Source: Bacteroidota bacterium
Lineage (GTDB): Bacteria; Bacteroidota; Bacteroidia; UKL13-3
Direction of reading: 5' to 3'
Assembly: GCA_027488905.1 (NCBI GenBank)
Contig: JAIYAT010000007.1
Coordinates: forward strand, 1-64,000
Length of the DNA: 64,000 nucleotides
A program made the translations under genes and the position numbers. The notes under the pieces were generated by a model, which saw only the letters and a program-made list of their open reading frames with translations, was not told the DNA's origin and made no database searches. Numbering within the stretch: the first letter of the stretch is position 1; every line of letters begins with the position of its first letter. Positions 24,560-32,208 of this stretch are shown here, in pieces.

Positions 24560-25798
24560 ATGAAACACAAAGTTTTAGCGACCTTACTTCTAATCTTTAT
24601 AGCCTCAGAATATGTATCTGCACAAATAGACTTTTGCGCTGAACTAGAAAAGACTTCAATAAAACTAAACATTGAAGATAATTGCGAGCAGTACGCTTTT
24701 CTCGATTCAACATTGTTAAACAATAATATCCTTGCATTTGGTGAGAATTCTCATGGAACACATGAATTCTTTACAACCAAGTTTCAAATAATTGAATACT
24801 GTGTGACGAAGTTAAACTATAGGACAATAGGAATAGAATCTGACTATGCTGGAACCATAGATGCGAATAAATTCATACGAGAAGGAGTTGGCACAGCAGG
24901 AGATGCTGTTTACAGTATGGGTATATCTGCCTGGATGACGGAGGAAATGAAAGACATCCTAGAATGGTTAAAACAATATAACTCAGACAAACCTGAACTT
25001 CATAAAGTCTCAATATATGGTTTCGACATGCAGTTTACTAAACCAACACTTACAAGACTAAAGATAGAGCTAGTAAAGCTTAATTGTCCCGCTGCTGCCC
25101 TTTTAGACACCCTTATTGCGTGGAAAACAATTACGCAAGTTGACCTAAACTACTTGAATAAATTAGCTATAGAATTAATAGAATTTGCTAATCTTCAGAA
25201 TGACACTGTGAAGACGAGTTTAATTGGATTAATTAATTCAATGACCACTTCAATTAATTACCTAAAGATTGTTGATCCATACCAAAAGGCAAACTTTCGT
25301 GACAAGTATATGGCTGACAACATAATTAATACCTATAAAGGCCAATCCGTTAAAACATTGATTTGGGCGCATAACGAGCATATCACAAAAAATGGAAACA
25401 TCAAAATTTGGCAAACAATGGGTGAGCATCTAAGTAAAAAGTTCGGTAATGATTATTATACAATAGGTCTTTTGACAGCTAAGGGGCGAATAGGGTTTTA
25501 CAATAGAAATATTAAACGAGGAGATTCTTTGGAGATACCTTTAGACAAATTGGATTCTTACGAAAGTGCTTTTATCAAATGTGGAGCTAAGCACTTTTTT
25601 ATTAACCTAAACCAGATTAATGAAACATCGACATTGCAAAAATTCTTTTCTAAAAATAAAGAAATGATAACAATAGACCTTTTGTACGACCCAAAGAAAA
25701 AGGAATACAGTGTAAAAAAGAATAATTTTAAGAATAATCTAATTGACAAATTCGATAGTGTAATATTTATTGAAACAACAACAGCAGCAAGACAATGA
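24560..25798 (+). CDS. Erythromycin-esterase-family protein (secreted)
   Basis: 412 aa from ATG 24560. The frame is open from 24470 but that part is attC-like DNA; the chosen start gives a signal peptide (cleavage near VSAQ, 19-22). Ere-family motifs: AFGENSHGTHEFF (E62, H65, H68), IGIESDYAGT, AWMTEEMKDILEWLKQYN, VSIYGFDMQ and LIWAHNEHI. The conserved Glu/His centre is intact. Classic EreA/EreB open macrolide lactones, but most chromosomal members of the superfamily have unknown substrates, so resistance must not be assumed. Overlaps the following gene by 4 bp (ATGA). Confidence 0.8.
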   Translation: MKHKVLATLLLIFIASEYVSAQIDFCAELEKTSIKLNIEDNCEQYAFLDSTLLNNNILAFGENSHGTHEFFTTKFQIIEYCVTKLNYRTIGIESDYAGTIDANKFIREGVGTAGDAVYSMGISAWMTEEMKDILEWLKQYNSDKPELHKVSIYGFDMQFTKPTLTRLKIELVKLNCPAAALLDTLIAWKTITQVDLNYLNKLAIELIEFANLQNDTVKTSLIGLINSMTTSINYLKIVDPYQKANFRDKYMADNIINTYKGQSVKTLIWAHNEHITKNGNIKIWQTMGEHLSKKFGNDYYTIGLLTAKGRIGFYNRNIKRGDSLEIPLDKLDSYESAFIKCGAKHFFINLNQINETSTLQKFFSKNKEMITIDLLYDPKKKEYSVKKNNFKNNLIDKFDSVIFIETTTAARQ

Positions 25799-26595
25799 AA
25801 TGGATCAAGAATATTGAAGAATTTACAGAACATATTTTTAGCAACAAAGAACGAGCTGCTAAAAGGCACCTGAATAATTCAGAAGTGGAAAAACCTCGAG
25901 CAGTATTTAACCAAGCTTGTCAATTGATTGCAGACGAACTAACGACAATTGGATTTCAATTTTTCCAACGACAACACAAATTAAAACTAAATAGTACTGA
26001 TAAAAAGTATACGCTGATTGTTAGTTTTTCTTCAAACAGAGATAATGTAGCAGGACAATTTATTGAGTTATCTGCTTTCTTCTATATTGAATCTAATGAC
26101 TTGAAAAAATTCTCAATAAACAACCCACTATTGACCTATTGGAATGAAATCATGATTGGCAGAGATATTGGAACTTTAATAGACGGTGGAGAAGGAAGTT
26201 TAGTTTGGAATTTAGCTAACAAAAAAGAGTTTGAGAACGCAGTTTCTACCCTTACGAATACAGTCAAAGAAAGATTAATACACATTTTTAACGACTTACA
26301 AAATCCTGAATTAATTGTAGCACAAATTGAAAAGGATAACTTTGAGTTGAACAATCCTATGACAACTGTTCAATACCTGCTTATGCTAGATCAAAAGCGT
26401 ATTGCAGAAAAGTACTTATCTGATTTTTTAATTCGAAAACCGGACAAAATTTTAAGTGATTATAAAAAAGCTATTGAAACATTTGAAGCGGGTGAAATCC
26501 CCACAGAATTCGTTCACGGTAAGGGATATGGATATGAAATTGCGCTTTTAGAAAAGGAATACGGACTAAAAATTACTTTGCCTAGCAACAGGTAA
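25795..26595 (+). CDS. DUF4304-like protein
   Basis: 266 aa, no signal peptide. The N-terminal half has the pattern FNQACQLIADELTTIGFQFFQRQHKLKL, then strands ending in IELSAFFYIES, resembling DUF4304/DUF4365-like small domains of unknown role. The C-terminal part is helical (TTVQYLLMLDQKRIAEKYLSDFLIR). Translationally coupled by ATGA to the erythromycin-esterase-like gene, so the two form a small operon, the last in the array. Confidence 0.5.
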   Translation: MKWIKNIEEFTEHIFSNKERAAKRHLNNSEVEKPRAVFNQACQLIADELTTIGFQFFQRQHKLKLNSTDKKYTLIVSFSSNRDNVAGQFIELSAFFYIESNDLKKFSINNPLLTYWNEIMIGRDIGTLIDGGEGSLVWNLANKKEFENAVSTLTNTVKERLIHIFNDLQNPELIVAQIEKDNFELNNPMTTVQYLLMLDQKRIAEKYLSDFLIRKPDKILSDYKKAIETFEAGEIPTEFVHGKGYGYEIALLEKEYGLKITLPSNR

Positions 26596-26598
26596 AGT

Positions 26599-26650
26599 GT
26601 TTCGTCGAAAACTAACGCAAGTAAATGTTGAATAATAGGATAGACGAAAC
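26599..26650. repeat. Inverted repeat at the right end of the cassette region
   Basis: GTTTCGTC (26599-26606) and GACGAAAC (26643-26650) are perfect 8-bp inverted repeats around 36 bp that include CTAACGCAAG. There is no T-run, so it is not a standard terminator. It lies between the last cassette gene and the core gene tnaA and may be a terminal attC-like site. Confidence 0.5.
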
Positions 26651-26672
26651 AACTGACCTTAAAAAGAGTCCC

Positions 26673-28097
26673 TTATTTCTCCGTTTCTACAAAGGCGTTC
26701 TTAAAAGCTTCCTTCCTTTTTGCTTCATTCTTTATAGGTTCAAACCGAGCGCTAAAATGCCTTAATTGCTTTGGCTGCCAACTGATTTGATAACCGCTTA
26801 ATTGCGCTTTGTTTGCATTGATTTCTGTAAGGGCTTCAATTACATAATCGATATGGCTTTGTGTGTAAACCCTTCTTGGAATGGCAAGTCGAACCAAATC
26901 CATAGGTGCTGCTTTTTCTGTTCCATCCGCCTGTGCACCAAACATAACAGTGCCAATTTCGCAAGCCCTAATGCCAGCATGCAAATACATTTCAATGGCC
27001 AAGGATTGTCCAGGGTATTTTAAGGGTTCAATATGGGGCAACATGTTTCTGGCGTCGATATAAATGGCGTGGCCGCCTGCTGGTGTAACAATTGGAATAC
27101 CAGCCTTGGTTAAATGTTCGCCCAAATATTGCGTAGAACTAATGCGGTAATGCAGGTAATCTTCTTGCACCACCTCTTCTAAACCAACTGCCATGGCTTC
27201 TAAATCTCTGCCCGCTAAACCGCCATAGGTAGGGAAGCCCTCTGTTAAAATTAACAAGTTTCTAGCGGCTTCGGCCCAAGTAGAATCGTTCATGGCCAAC
27301 CAACCCCCAATGTTTACCAAGGCATCTTTTTTAGCGCTCATGGTACAACCATCGGCATACGAAAACATTTCTTGCACAATAGTTTCTACAGGTACTTCGG
27401 CATAACCCGGCTCACGCATTTTGATGAACCAAGCATTCTCTGCAAACCTACAGGCATCAATAAACAAAGGAATACCATACTTCATGCAGATGTATTTTGT
27501 TTCTTGAATGTTCTGCATAGAAACAGGTTGTCCGCCTCCCGAATTATTAGTAATGGTTAACATTACCATTGGAATGTTTTCTACCCCTTTTTCTTTGATG
27601 AAGGCCTCTAGTTTGGCAATGTCCATATTGCCTTTGAAAGGATGATACAAGGAAGGGTTTTTTCCTTCTTCAATTACCAAGTCAACTGCTGTGGCTCCGG
27701 TATATTCTATGTTGGCACGAGTGGTATCGAAGTGTGTATTGTTGAGGATGTATTTCCCTTTGCCACCTATGATCGTAAAGAGGATTTTTTCAGCCGCACG
27801 GCCTTGGTGTGTTGGGATGATGTGCGTAAAAGGCATTAAATGATTAACCGCTTTTTTAAACTTATCGTAAGAAGGGCTTCCCGCATAAGATTCGTCACCA
27901 CGCATAATGGCTGCCCATTGGTTGGCGCTCATGCTGCTGGTGCCGCTATCAGTGAGTAAATCAATGATAACATGCTCGGATTCTAAGGCAAATAAATTGT
28001 AATGCGCATTTTCTAAAAAAACCAATCTTTCTGTGCGGTTGGTCATGCGAATAGGTTCTACAGATTTAATGCGAAAAGGTTCGATAATAGTCTTCAT
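26673..28097 (-). CDS. tnaA: Tryptophanase (beta-eliminating lyase family)
   Basis: 474 aa from the ATG at 28097; the longer frame to 28133 lacks family similarity. PLP enzyme of the tryptophanase/tyrosine phenol-lyase group that cleaves tryptophan to indole, pyruvate and ammonia. Visible: EPFRIKSVEPI, LLTDSGTSSMS, MRGDESYAGS, IPTHQGRAAE, FDTTRA, D214 in FIDACRF (pyridine N contact), the PLP lysine in SAKKDAL (K256/K257), and TYGGLAGRDLEAMAVGL. Full length. SAKKDALVNIGG mixes features of both subfamilies, so tyrosine phenol-lyase cannot be fully excluded. The first core gene after the cassette region. Confidence 0.85.
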   Translation of the reverse strand: MKTIIEPFRIKSVEPIRMTNRTERLVFLENAHYNLFALESEHVIIDLLTDSGTSSMSANQWAAIMRGDESYAGSPSYDKFKKAVNHLMPFTHIIPTHQGRAAEKILFTIIGGKGKYILNNTHFDTTRANIEYTGATAVDLVIEEGKNPSLYHPFKGNMDIAKLEAFIKEKGVENIPMVMLTITNNSGGGQPVSMQNIQETKYICMKYGIPLFIDACRFAENAWFIKMREPGYAEVPVETIVQEMFSYADGCTMSAKKDALVNIGGWLAMNDSTWAEAARNLLILTEGFPTYGGLAGRDLEAMAVGLEEVVQEDYLHYRISSTQYLGEHLTKAGIPIVTPAGGHAIYIDARNMLPHIEPLKYPGQSLAIEMYLHAGIRACEIGTVMFGAQADGTEKAAPMDLVRLAIPRRVYTQSHIDYVIEALTEINANKAQLSGYQISWQPKQLRHFSARFEPIKNEAKRKEAFKNAFVETEK

Positions 28098-28153
28098 GCT
28101 GAGTGAGTTTTTGTTTGAGTTTAAGCGACCCAAAAAAACAAAAGCTTGCTAGG

Positions 28154-28216
28154 CTAAAAAATGACTTTTATCCATGTTTTGAAAATCTGACGGAGGGAGG
28201 TTGAGTGTTTTTGCAT
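28154..28216 (-). CDS. Candidate Trp-containing leader peptide upstream of tnaA
   Basis: A 20-codon ORF, MQKHSTSLRQIFKTWIKVIF, ending 56 bp before the tnaA ATG. It has a single Trp at position 15. In enteric bacteria tnaA is induced through a short leader peptide, TnaC, of 24 aa with one key Trp. Here a -7-like TATATTTG lies 21 bp upstream of its ATG. No homology to TnaC is evident beyond size, position and the Trp, and a 20-codon ORF can occur by chance. Confidence 0.35.
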   Translation of the reverse strand: MQKHSTSLRQIFKTWIKVIF

Positions 28217-28236
28217 GGATAGACAAACAAAAGCAA

Positions 28237-28244
28237 CAAATATA
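28237..28244 (-). promoter_or_regulatory. Possible -7 element for tnaA transcript
   Basis: TATATTTG on the minus strand matches the Bacteroidota -7 consensus TAnnTTTG exactly. The nearest upstream TTG is 24 bp away instead of about 19. Start of transcription would be about 28230, leaving a leader of roughly 130 nt before tnaA. Confidence 0.4.
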
Positions 28245-28344
28245 AATTCTATTAGCATTTGACCTTTTCAAAGCCTGAAAATCCCACCTCCCCCTAAACG
28301 AGATTTATTTTGCACATAAGCTTTTACAAATTAATATAAAAGAA

Positions 28345-28352
28345 TATTTTTG
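28345..28352 (+). promoter_or_regulatory. Possible -7 element for TA operon
   Basis: TATTTTTG matches TAnnTTTG and lies 17 bp before the antitoxin ATG. A TTA, not TTG, sits 18 bp upstream. Confidence 0.4.
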
Positions 28353-28369
28353 TTTTTAATAAATTATTC

Positions 28370-28567
28370 ATGAAACATTTAGTTGAAATTGACGATTCTA
28401 CCGAAACAGGCAAAAGCGTGTTTGAGCTATTAAAAACCTTGTCGAAAACTAATACAAGTATAGACATGATAAACGAAGAAGATTTAGATTTATCAGATAC
28501 CATTCCCTTTAATACATTCTCTAAAAACTTATTTGGTACTTTAGAAGAAAAGTTGAAAAATAAATGA
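28370..28567 (+). CDS. Antitoxin of a ParE-type TA pair
   Basis: 65 aa, acidic. A short N-terminal strand (MKHLVEIDDS) is followed by helix SVFELLKTLSKTN and an acidic linker (INEEDLDLSD), then a C-terminal helix FSKNLFGTLEEKLKNK. This is the layout of small DUF2683/ParD-like antitoxins seen with ParE toxins in Bacteroidota. The stop overlaps the toxin start (ATGA), so the two are co-translated. Lies outside the cassette array, on the core side. Confidence 0.7.
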   Translation: MKHLVEIDDSTETGKSVFELLKTLSKTNTSIDMINEEDLDLSDTIPFNTFSKNLFGTLEEKLKNK

Positions 28568-28857
28568 GAGAAATACTCATTAAACAAAAGGTAAATAATA
28601 AATTAGATGAAATAGCTGACTTTATTATAAATGAATACCAAATGCCATTAACCGCGATCAATTATGCAAAGAGGTTGCTTGATTTTATTGATGAAGTAAG
28701 AAAATATCCATATGCAAATACTTATTGCAGACAATATTTTAAAGATAGCGGTAAATTTAGATGTGCTGTATTTGAAAAGAAGTGGGTTATTAAGTACTTT
28801 ATTACCGAGAAATATGTAATAGTTGATGATATAATTTGGGGTGCCTCGGTAAAATGA
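28564..28857 (+). CDS. RelE/ParE-family toxin
   Basis: 97 aa, full length for the family. The N-terminal helices INKLDEIADFIINEYQM-like are followed by the strand block CRQYFKDSGKFRCAVFEKKWVIKYFITEKYVIVDDIIWGAS, corresponding to the ParE core sheet, and a short tail. ParE toxins poison DNA gyrase while RelE toxins cleave mRNA; the residues visible do not settle which. Coupled to the antitoxin by a 4-bp overlap. Confidence 0.75.
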   Translation: MREILIKQKVNNKLDEIADFIINEYQMPLTAINYAKRLLDFIDEVRKYPYANTYCRQYFKDSGKFRCAVFEKKWVIKYFITEKYVIVDDIIWGASVK

Positions 28858-28880
28858 TAATTCCTTATTCCCTATTAATT

Positions 28881-30992
28881 CTACCTCAATAAAGTAAAAG
28901 CACCCTTTGTTTCAAATTCGAGTAACTTCTTCTTTTGATAGCCTTGGTATTTGGTGGTGTAAAAATACGTATCTGTAGGGCAGGGTGCATTGTTAAAGTT
29001 TCCATCCCAAGTTCCATTTAAGTTATTACTTGTAAAAACTTCCTGCCCCCAGCGGTTATATATGCGCATACTGAAATCAATAATATCATTACCAATTGGA
29101 GAGTAGTAATCATTTAATCCATCATTATTGGGTGTAAAAGCGGTAGGAAAATAGACAGTAACATTGCAAGCTCTTTTTACTTTGGTATTATCTTTTGCGC
29201 CGCAGCCTCTAAAATCTTTTACAACCACAAAATAATCCCCAACTTCTCCTACTATTATCCATTGAGTGGTGTCGCCCGTAGGCGTCCATTTATAGGTACT
29301 AAATAATTTTCCAGCATCTAATTTTACCAACTCTTTTTCTTTATCGCAAATAAAGTACTCATCCCCCAGCGCAGTAAATAGCGGAGGATGATAGTTTATC
29401 TCAATTTGGTCTTGGGCGCTGCAAATGCCACTCTGTATTTTTAAACTGTATTTGCCAGGTTTAGTTACCAAAATAAATTGGGTAGAATCTCCATTATTCC
29501 AAAGGTATGTCTGTGAATTTGGTGGGCCTGTTAACATAAAAGTGTCACCACTGCACAAGGTGGTATCAATACCAAGGTTTAAATTTAGTTTTTCTATAAT
29601 TTTTACAGTATCGGTAAGGATGAATTTGTTGTTACAAACAAACCAACTGAAACGAACGATGTATTTACCTGCAGCATTGTAAATATGTTTTGCTGCAATT
29701 GTTTTTGCTTTGCTTCCATCCCCAAAATCCCATTCCAATGAGTCGTAAATTAAATCTGAAGGGCTTTTTATTTCAAAACTGGATTCAGATAGCGCACAAT
29801 TAGCCGTTAGCTTAAGTTCAGGTTTTTTTGAATTGGGAGCGGATTCAGATATATCTGAAATAAAAGTAGGGAATCTTTCAGTGCCAATACTCCCTAAAAA
29901 GGGATTTCTGCTTAATTCAATAGTATTAAATGAGAAGTTACAGTTTGTGCCAGCTATAGAAGGGGAGTTGATTACAGATATTTTGGAAGTAAAGGTTCTA
30001 TTTTCAGAACTGGCTGCATAAATTTTCCCATTGGGGCCTAATTGAATATCACCTATGCTTTCATATGAGTTCGAAAGGAGTATTCTACCATTGTCGCTGG
30101 CATTACTTTTCATATCAAATTGTACAAGAGAGAATCTTTCGTCGCTTCTATAAGAGGAAAAATACAAAAACTTTCCAGTTGGATCATAACAAATAGCGCC
30201 CATTTTATCATAGGTGGCGCTTGAACCTAAATTTACATTTTTATTAAGTGAAATTGTTCCGCATCTTTTATCAATTAAAAATTCTTGTATTACGCAGCCC
30301 GTGCTAGCATTTATATCAGAATCAAAGAACAAATAAGCCAATCTTTTGCCTGAGCCTTCAGTAATCATCTTACCATAACTGTATTGTGTATTTGGGAAAG
30401 TAGCCGTGCCTGCATAAGAAACAACAGGTATCGAGCTTACCTGTTCATTAATAACAGCAAAAGAATTGAATTCGTTAGTCCCTTTTTTATGGGTGATTAA
30501 CCAATGCCCACCATTATTATGCATTTTTACAGCGGTAAATTGTAAGTCCATTTGGGAGGCTAAAAGTCGCTTTTTATAAACTACATCCCCATTTCCATTG
30601 TTTAGGTTTAAATCTACTAAGGCATAGAATATATTATCGGTTTGATCGCAATAAAAAACAAAATACTTTTTAGGTGTGGTTTCAAAAATCAAAATGGTAG
30701 GACTTTGATCACTTCCCGTGCCTGGATATAATTCACCGTTAGGCATCAATGCTTTATTTCTATCCCAAATTTGTCTTCCATCCGTAAATAAAAGCAAGGC
30801 TCCCGTAGTTTTATCAGACATAACCGAAGCCCCCAATACAGAATACATTGGACTGGCTTTGTCTGGAATTGGACTCATACTTGTGCTGGTAAAACTCATG
30901 CCTAAATGGGTTCCAAAATACCAAGTATTGTTTTGGTTCTGCGCCAAAGCACAGTTTGAACTAAGAATGATTAATATAAGCAAAATCCTCAT
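28881..30992 (-). CDS. Secreted PKD protein with gliding/T9SS C-terminal domain
   Basis: 703 aa from the ATG at 30992; the longer frame adds 21 residues before the signal peptide. Signal peptide at 1-19 (cleavage CALAQ). Residues about 20-390 carry repeats with WYFGTHLG and LLFTDGRQIWDRNKALMPNG, as in the Bacteroidota surface proteins with a propeller-like region. A PKD domain follows (WDFGDGSKAKTIAAKHIYNAAG, about 420-465), then two Ig-like segments. The end, FPTAFTPNNDGLNDYY to GTWDGNFNNAPCPTDTYFY, is the CHU_C/gliding motility-associated type B sorting domain that directs proteins to the cell surface via T9SS. Surface-exposed; binding target unknown. Confidence 0.85.
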   Translation of the reverse strand: MRILLILIILSSNCALAQNQNNTWYFGTHLGMSFTSTSMSPIPDKASPMYSVLGASVMSDKTTGALLLFTDGRQIWDRNKALMPNGELYPGTGSDQSPTILIFETTPKKYFVFYCDQTDNIFYALVDLNLNNGNGDVVYKKRLLASQMDLQFTAVKMHNNGGHWLITHKKGTNEFNSFAVINEQVSSIPVVSYAGTATFPNTQYSYGKMITEGSGKRLAYLFFDSDINASTGCVIQEFLIDKRCGTISLNKNVNLGSSATYDKMGAICYDPTGKFLYFSSYRSDERFSLVQFDMKSNASDNGRILLSNSYESIGDIQLGPNGKIYAASSENRTFTSKISVINSPSIAGTNCNFSFNTIELSRNPFLGSIGTERFPTFISDISESAPNSKKPELKLTANCALSESSFEIKSPSDLIYDSLEWDFGDGSKAKTIAAKHIYNAAGKYIVRFSWFVCNNKFILTDTVKIIEKLNLNLGIDTTLCSGDTFMLTGPPNSQTYLWNNGDSTQFILVTKPGKYSLKIQSGICSAQDQIEINYHPPLFTALGDEYFICDKEKELVKLDAGKLFSTYKWTPTGDTTQWIIVGEVGDYFVVVKDFRGCGAKDNTKVKRACNVTVYFPTAFTPNNDGLNDYYSPIGNDIIDFSMRIYNRWGQEVFTSNNLNGTWDGNFNNAPCPTDTYFYTTKYQGYQKKKLLEFETKGAFTLLR

Positions 30993-31128
30993 GTTAAGTT
31001 TAGACAATCTTTTTGTTACAAAGGCTGCATTTAAAAAGTGTTTTTGGTTCATCATAATCCTAATGATGTAATTTGCAGCTATTCATTCAAAATCCTTACT
31101 TTTACCTAGTAATTCTAGTAAAAAACAA

Positions 31129-32208
31129 ATGCCTTCAAAATCCTTTCAATTTTTTGCATTATTGGCTTTCCTACTTATGCTGTTTGCCCTATTTCAAATG
31201 GGAAGACATAAATCAACGAGTATGCAGCGTGCGGCCTACCATTGGAAAACAATATTCGAAAGAAACTCCTATGGCAATGAGGAGCGCGATAGCTTTTTGG
31301 ATCAACACCAAATAAAGAAACTCTATGTGAAAATGTTGGATGTGGATTATAACCTTGCCTATGGAATCTATCCTGTAAGCGAAACGCTAATAGAATATTA
31401 CAGGGGAGACATGCCAGATTCTATTACTTACATCCCAGTTGTCTATATAACCAATGCGGTACTTAAAAATTTAGGTGACGACCAAATTACCTATTATGCC
31501 CAATTGTTTTTAAGAAAGGCCTTAAGGATTCAATCCTACACACAAAAGGAGGTAAAAGAAATTCAGATTGATTGCGATTGGACAGAAACTACCAAAGACA
31601 AATATTTTAAACTTTTGCGTGCAATGAAAAAACTATTGCCAAGGCATGTTTTTTCTGCTACTATTAGATTGTATCCTTACAAGTATCATGAAAAGTTAGG
31701 CGTTCCTCCTGTAGACAAAGGCATGCTCATGTTATATAATATTTCCAATGCGGCAAACCCTCATCAGCTCAATGCAATTTTTGATTATAACGAAGCTTCA
31801 AAATACATCAGTAGATGGAACAAATATCCCTTACCATTAGATTATGCGGTGCCGGCTTTTAGCTGGACCATCCTTTATCGCTACCGTCAGTTTAATAGAA
31901 TTTTTTCAGGCGATTTGGTTCAAACCAATCTCCTTGAAACTAATAAGTTGCAAGCATTAGGAAACAATACTTTTAAGGTTAAAGAATCCTTTGAGGCTTA
32001 TGTTAATCGTCAATCTATTTATTTACATGCAGGAGATGTTTTAAAAGTAGAAAGCGCTGGAGCCCTAGAAATGCAACAAGCTGCAAGCCTTGCCAAACGT
32101 GCCGGAATGAACCCACAAAGCACATTGGCTATTTTTGATTTAGACATGAATGAACTCAGTAAAATTTCAAGCCATGACATCGAGAAAATATTTATACTTA
32201 CTCCTTAG
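31129..32208 (+). CDS. Membrane-anchored protein, possible TIM-barrel, unknown function
   Basis: 359 aa. An N-terminal hydrophobic segment (6-24, FFALLAFLLMLFALFQMG) without a cleavage motif acts as an anchor. The body contains the strand-like series IKKLYVKMLDVDYN, IPVVYITNAVL, EIQIDCDWTETTKDKYF, SATIRLYPYKY and MLMLYN in an order that recalls glycoside-hydrolase-like TIM barrels, with acidic residues in IDCDW. No family name is certain. The last 35 bp overlap the next gene, indicating co-translation with that exported 818-aa protein. GGTTCAAACC lies within at 31917-31926. Confidence 0.55.
   Translation: MPSKSFQFFALLAFLLMLFALFQMGRHKSTSMQRAAYHWKTIFERNSYGNEERDSFLDQHQIKKLYVKMLDVDYNLAYGIYPVSETLIEYYRGDMPDSITYIPVVYITNAVLKNLGDDQITYYAQLFLRKALRIQSYTQKEVKEIQIDCDWTETTKDKYFKLLRAMKKLLPRHVFSATIRLYPYKYHEKLGVPPVDKGMLMLYNISNAANPHQLNAIFDYNEASKYISRWNKYPLPLDYAVPAFSWTILYRYRQFNRIFSGDLVQTNLLETNKLQALGNNTFKVKESFEAYVNRQSIYLHAGDVLKVESAGALEMQQAASLAKRAGMNPQSTLAIFDLDMNELSKISSHDIEKIFILTP

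Larger units (their letters stand above)
496..26650 (+). mobile_element. Integron-like gene-cassette array (no integrase seen)
   Basis: About 32 genes, 31 on the plus strand, lie between more than 20 related non-coding elements. Left ends of elements carry GCTAAC or TATAACAGC then ACCTACCCAAA. Right ends carry TTTGGGTRTTTATGAGTTAGCGG, so the two ends are inverted complements as R''/L'' and L'/R' are in integron attC sites. Element interiors fold on themselves. Genes are short, unrelated to one another and often hypothetical, exported or toxin-antitoxin, as is typical of cassette cargo. The right ends are not perfect GTTRRRY and no tyrosine recombinase is encoded here. The region could therefore be a CALIN (attC cluster lacking an integrase), part of an integron whose integrase lies to the left, or a distinct system. 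Confidence 0.65.
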
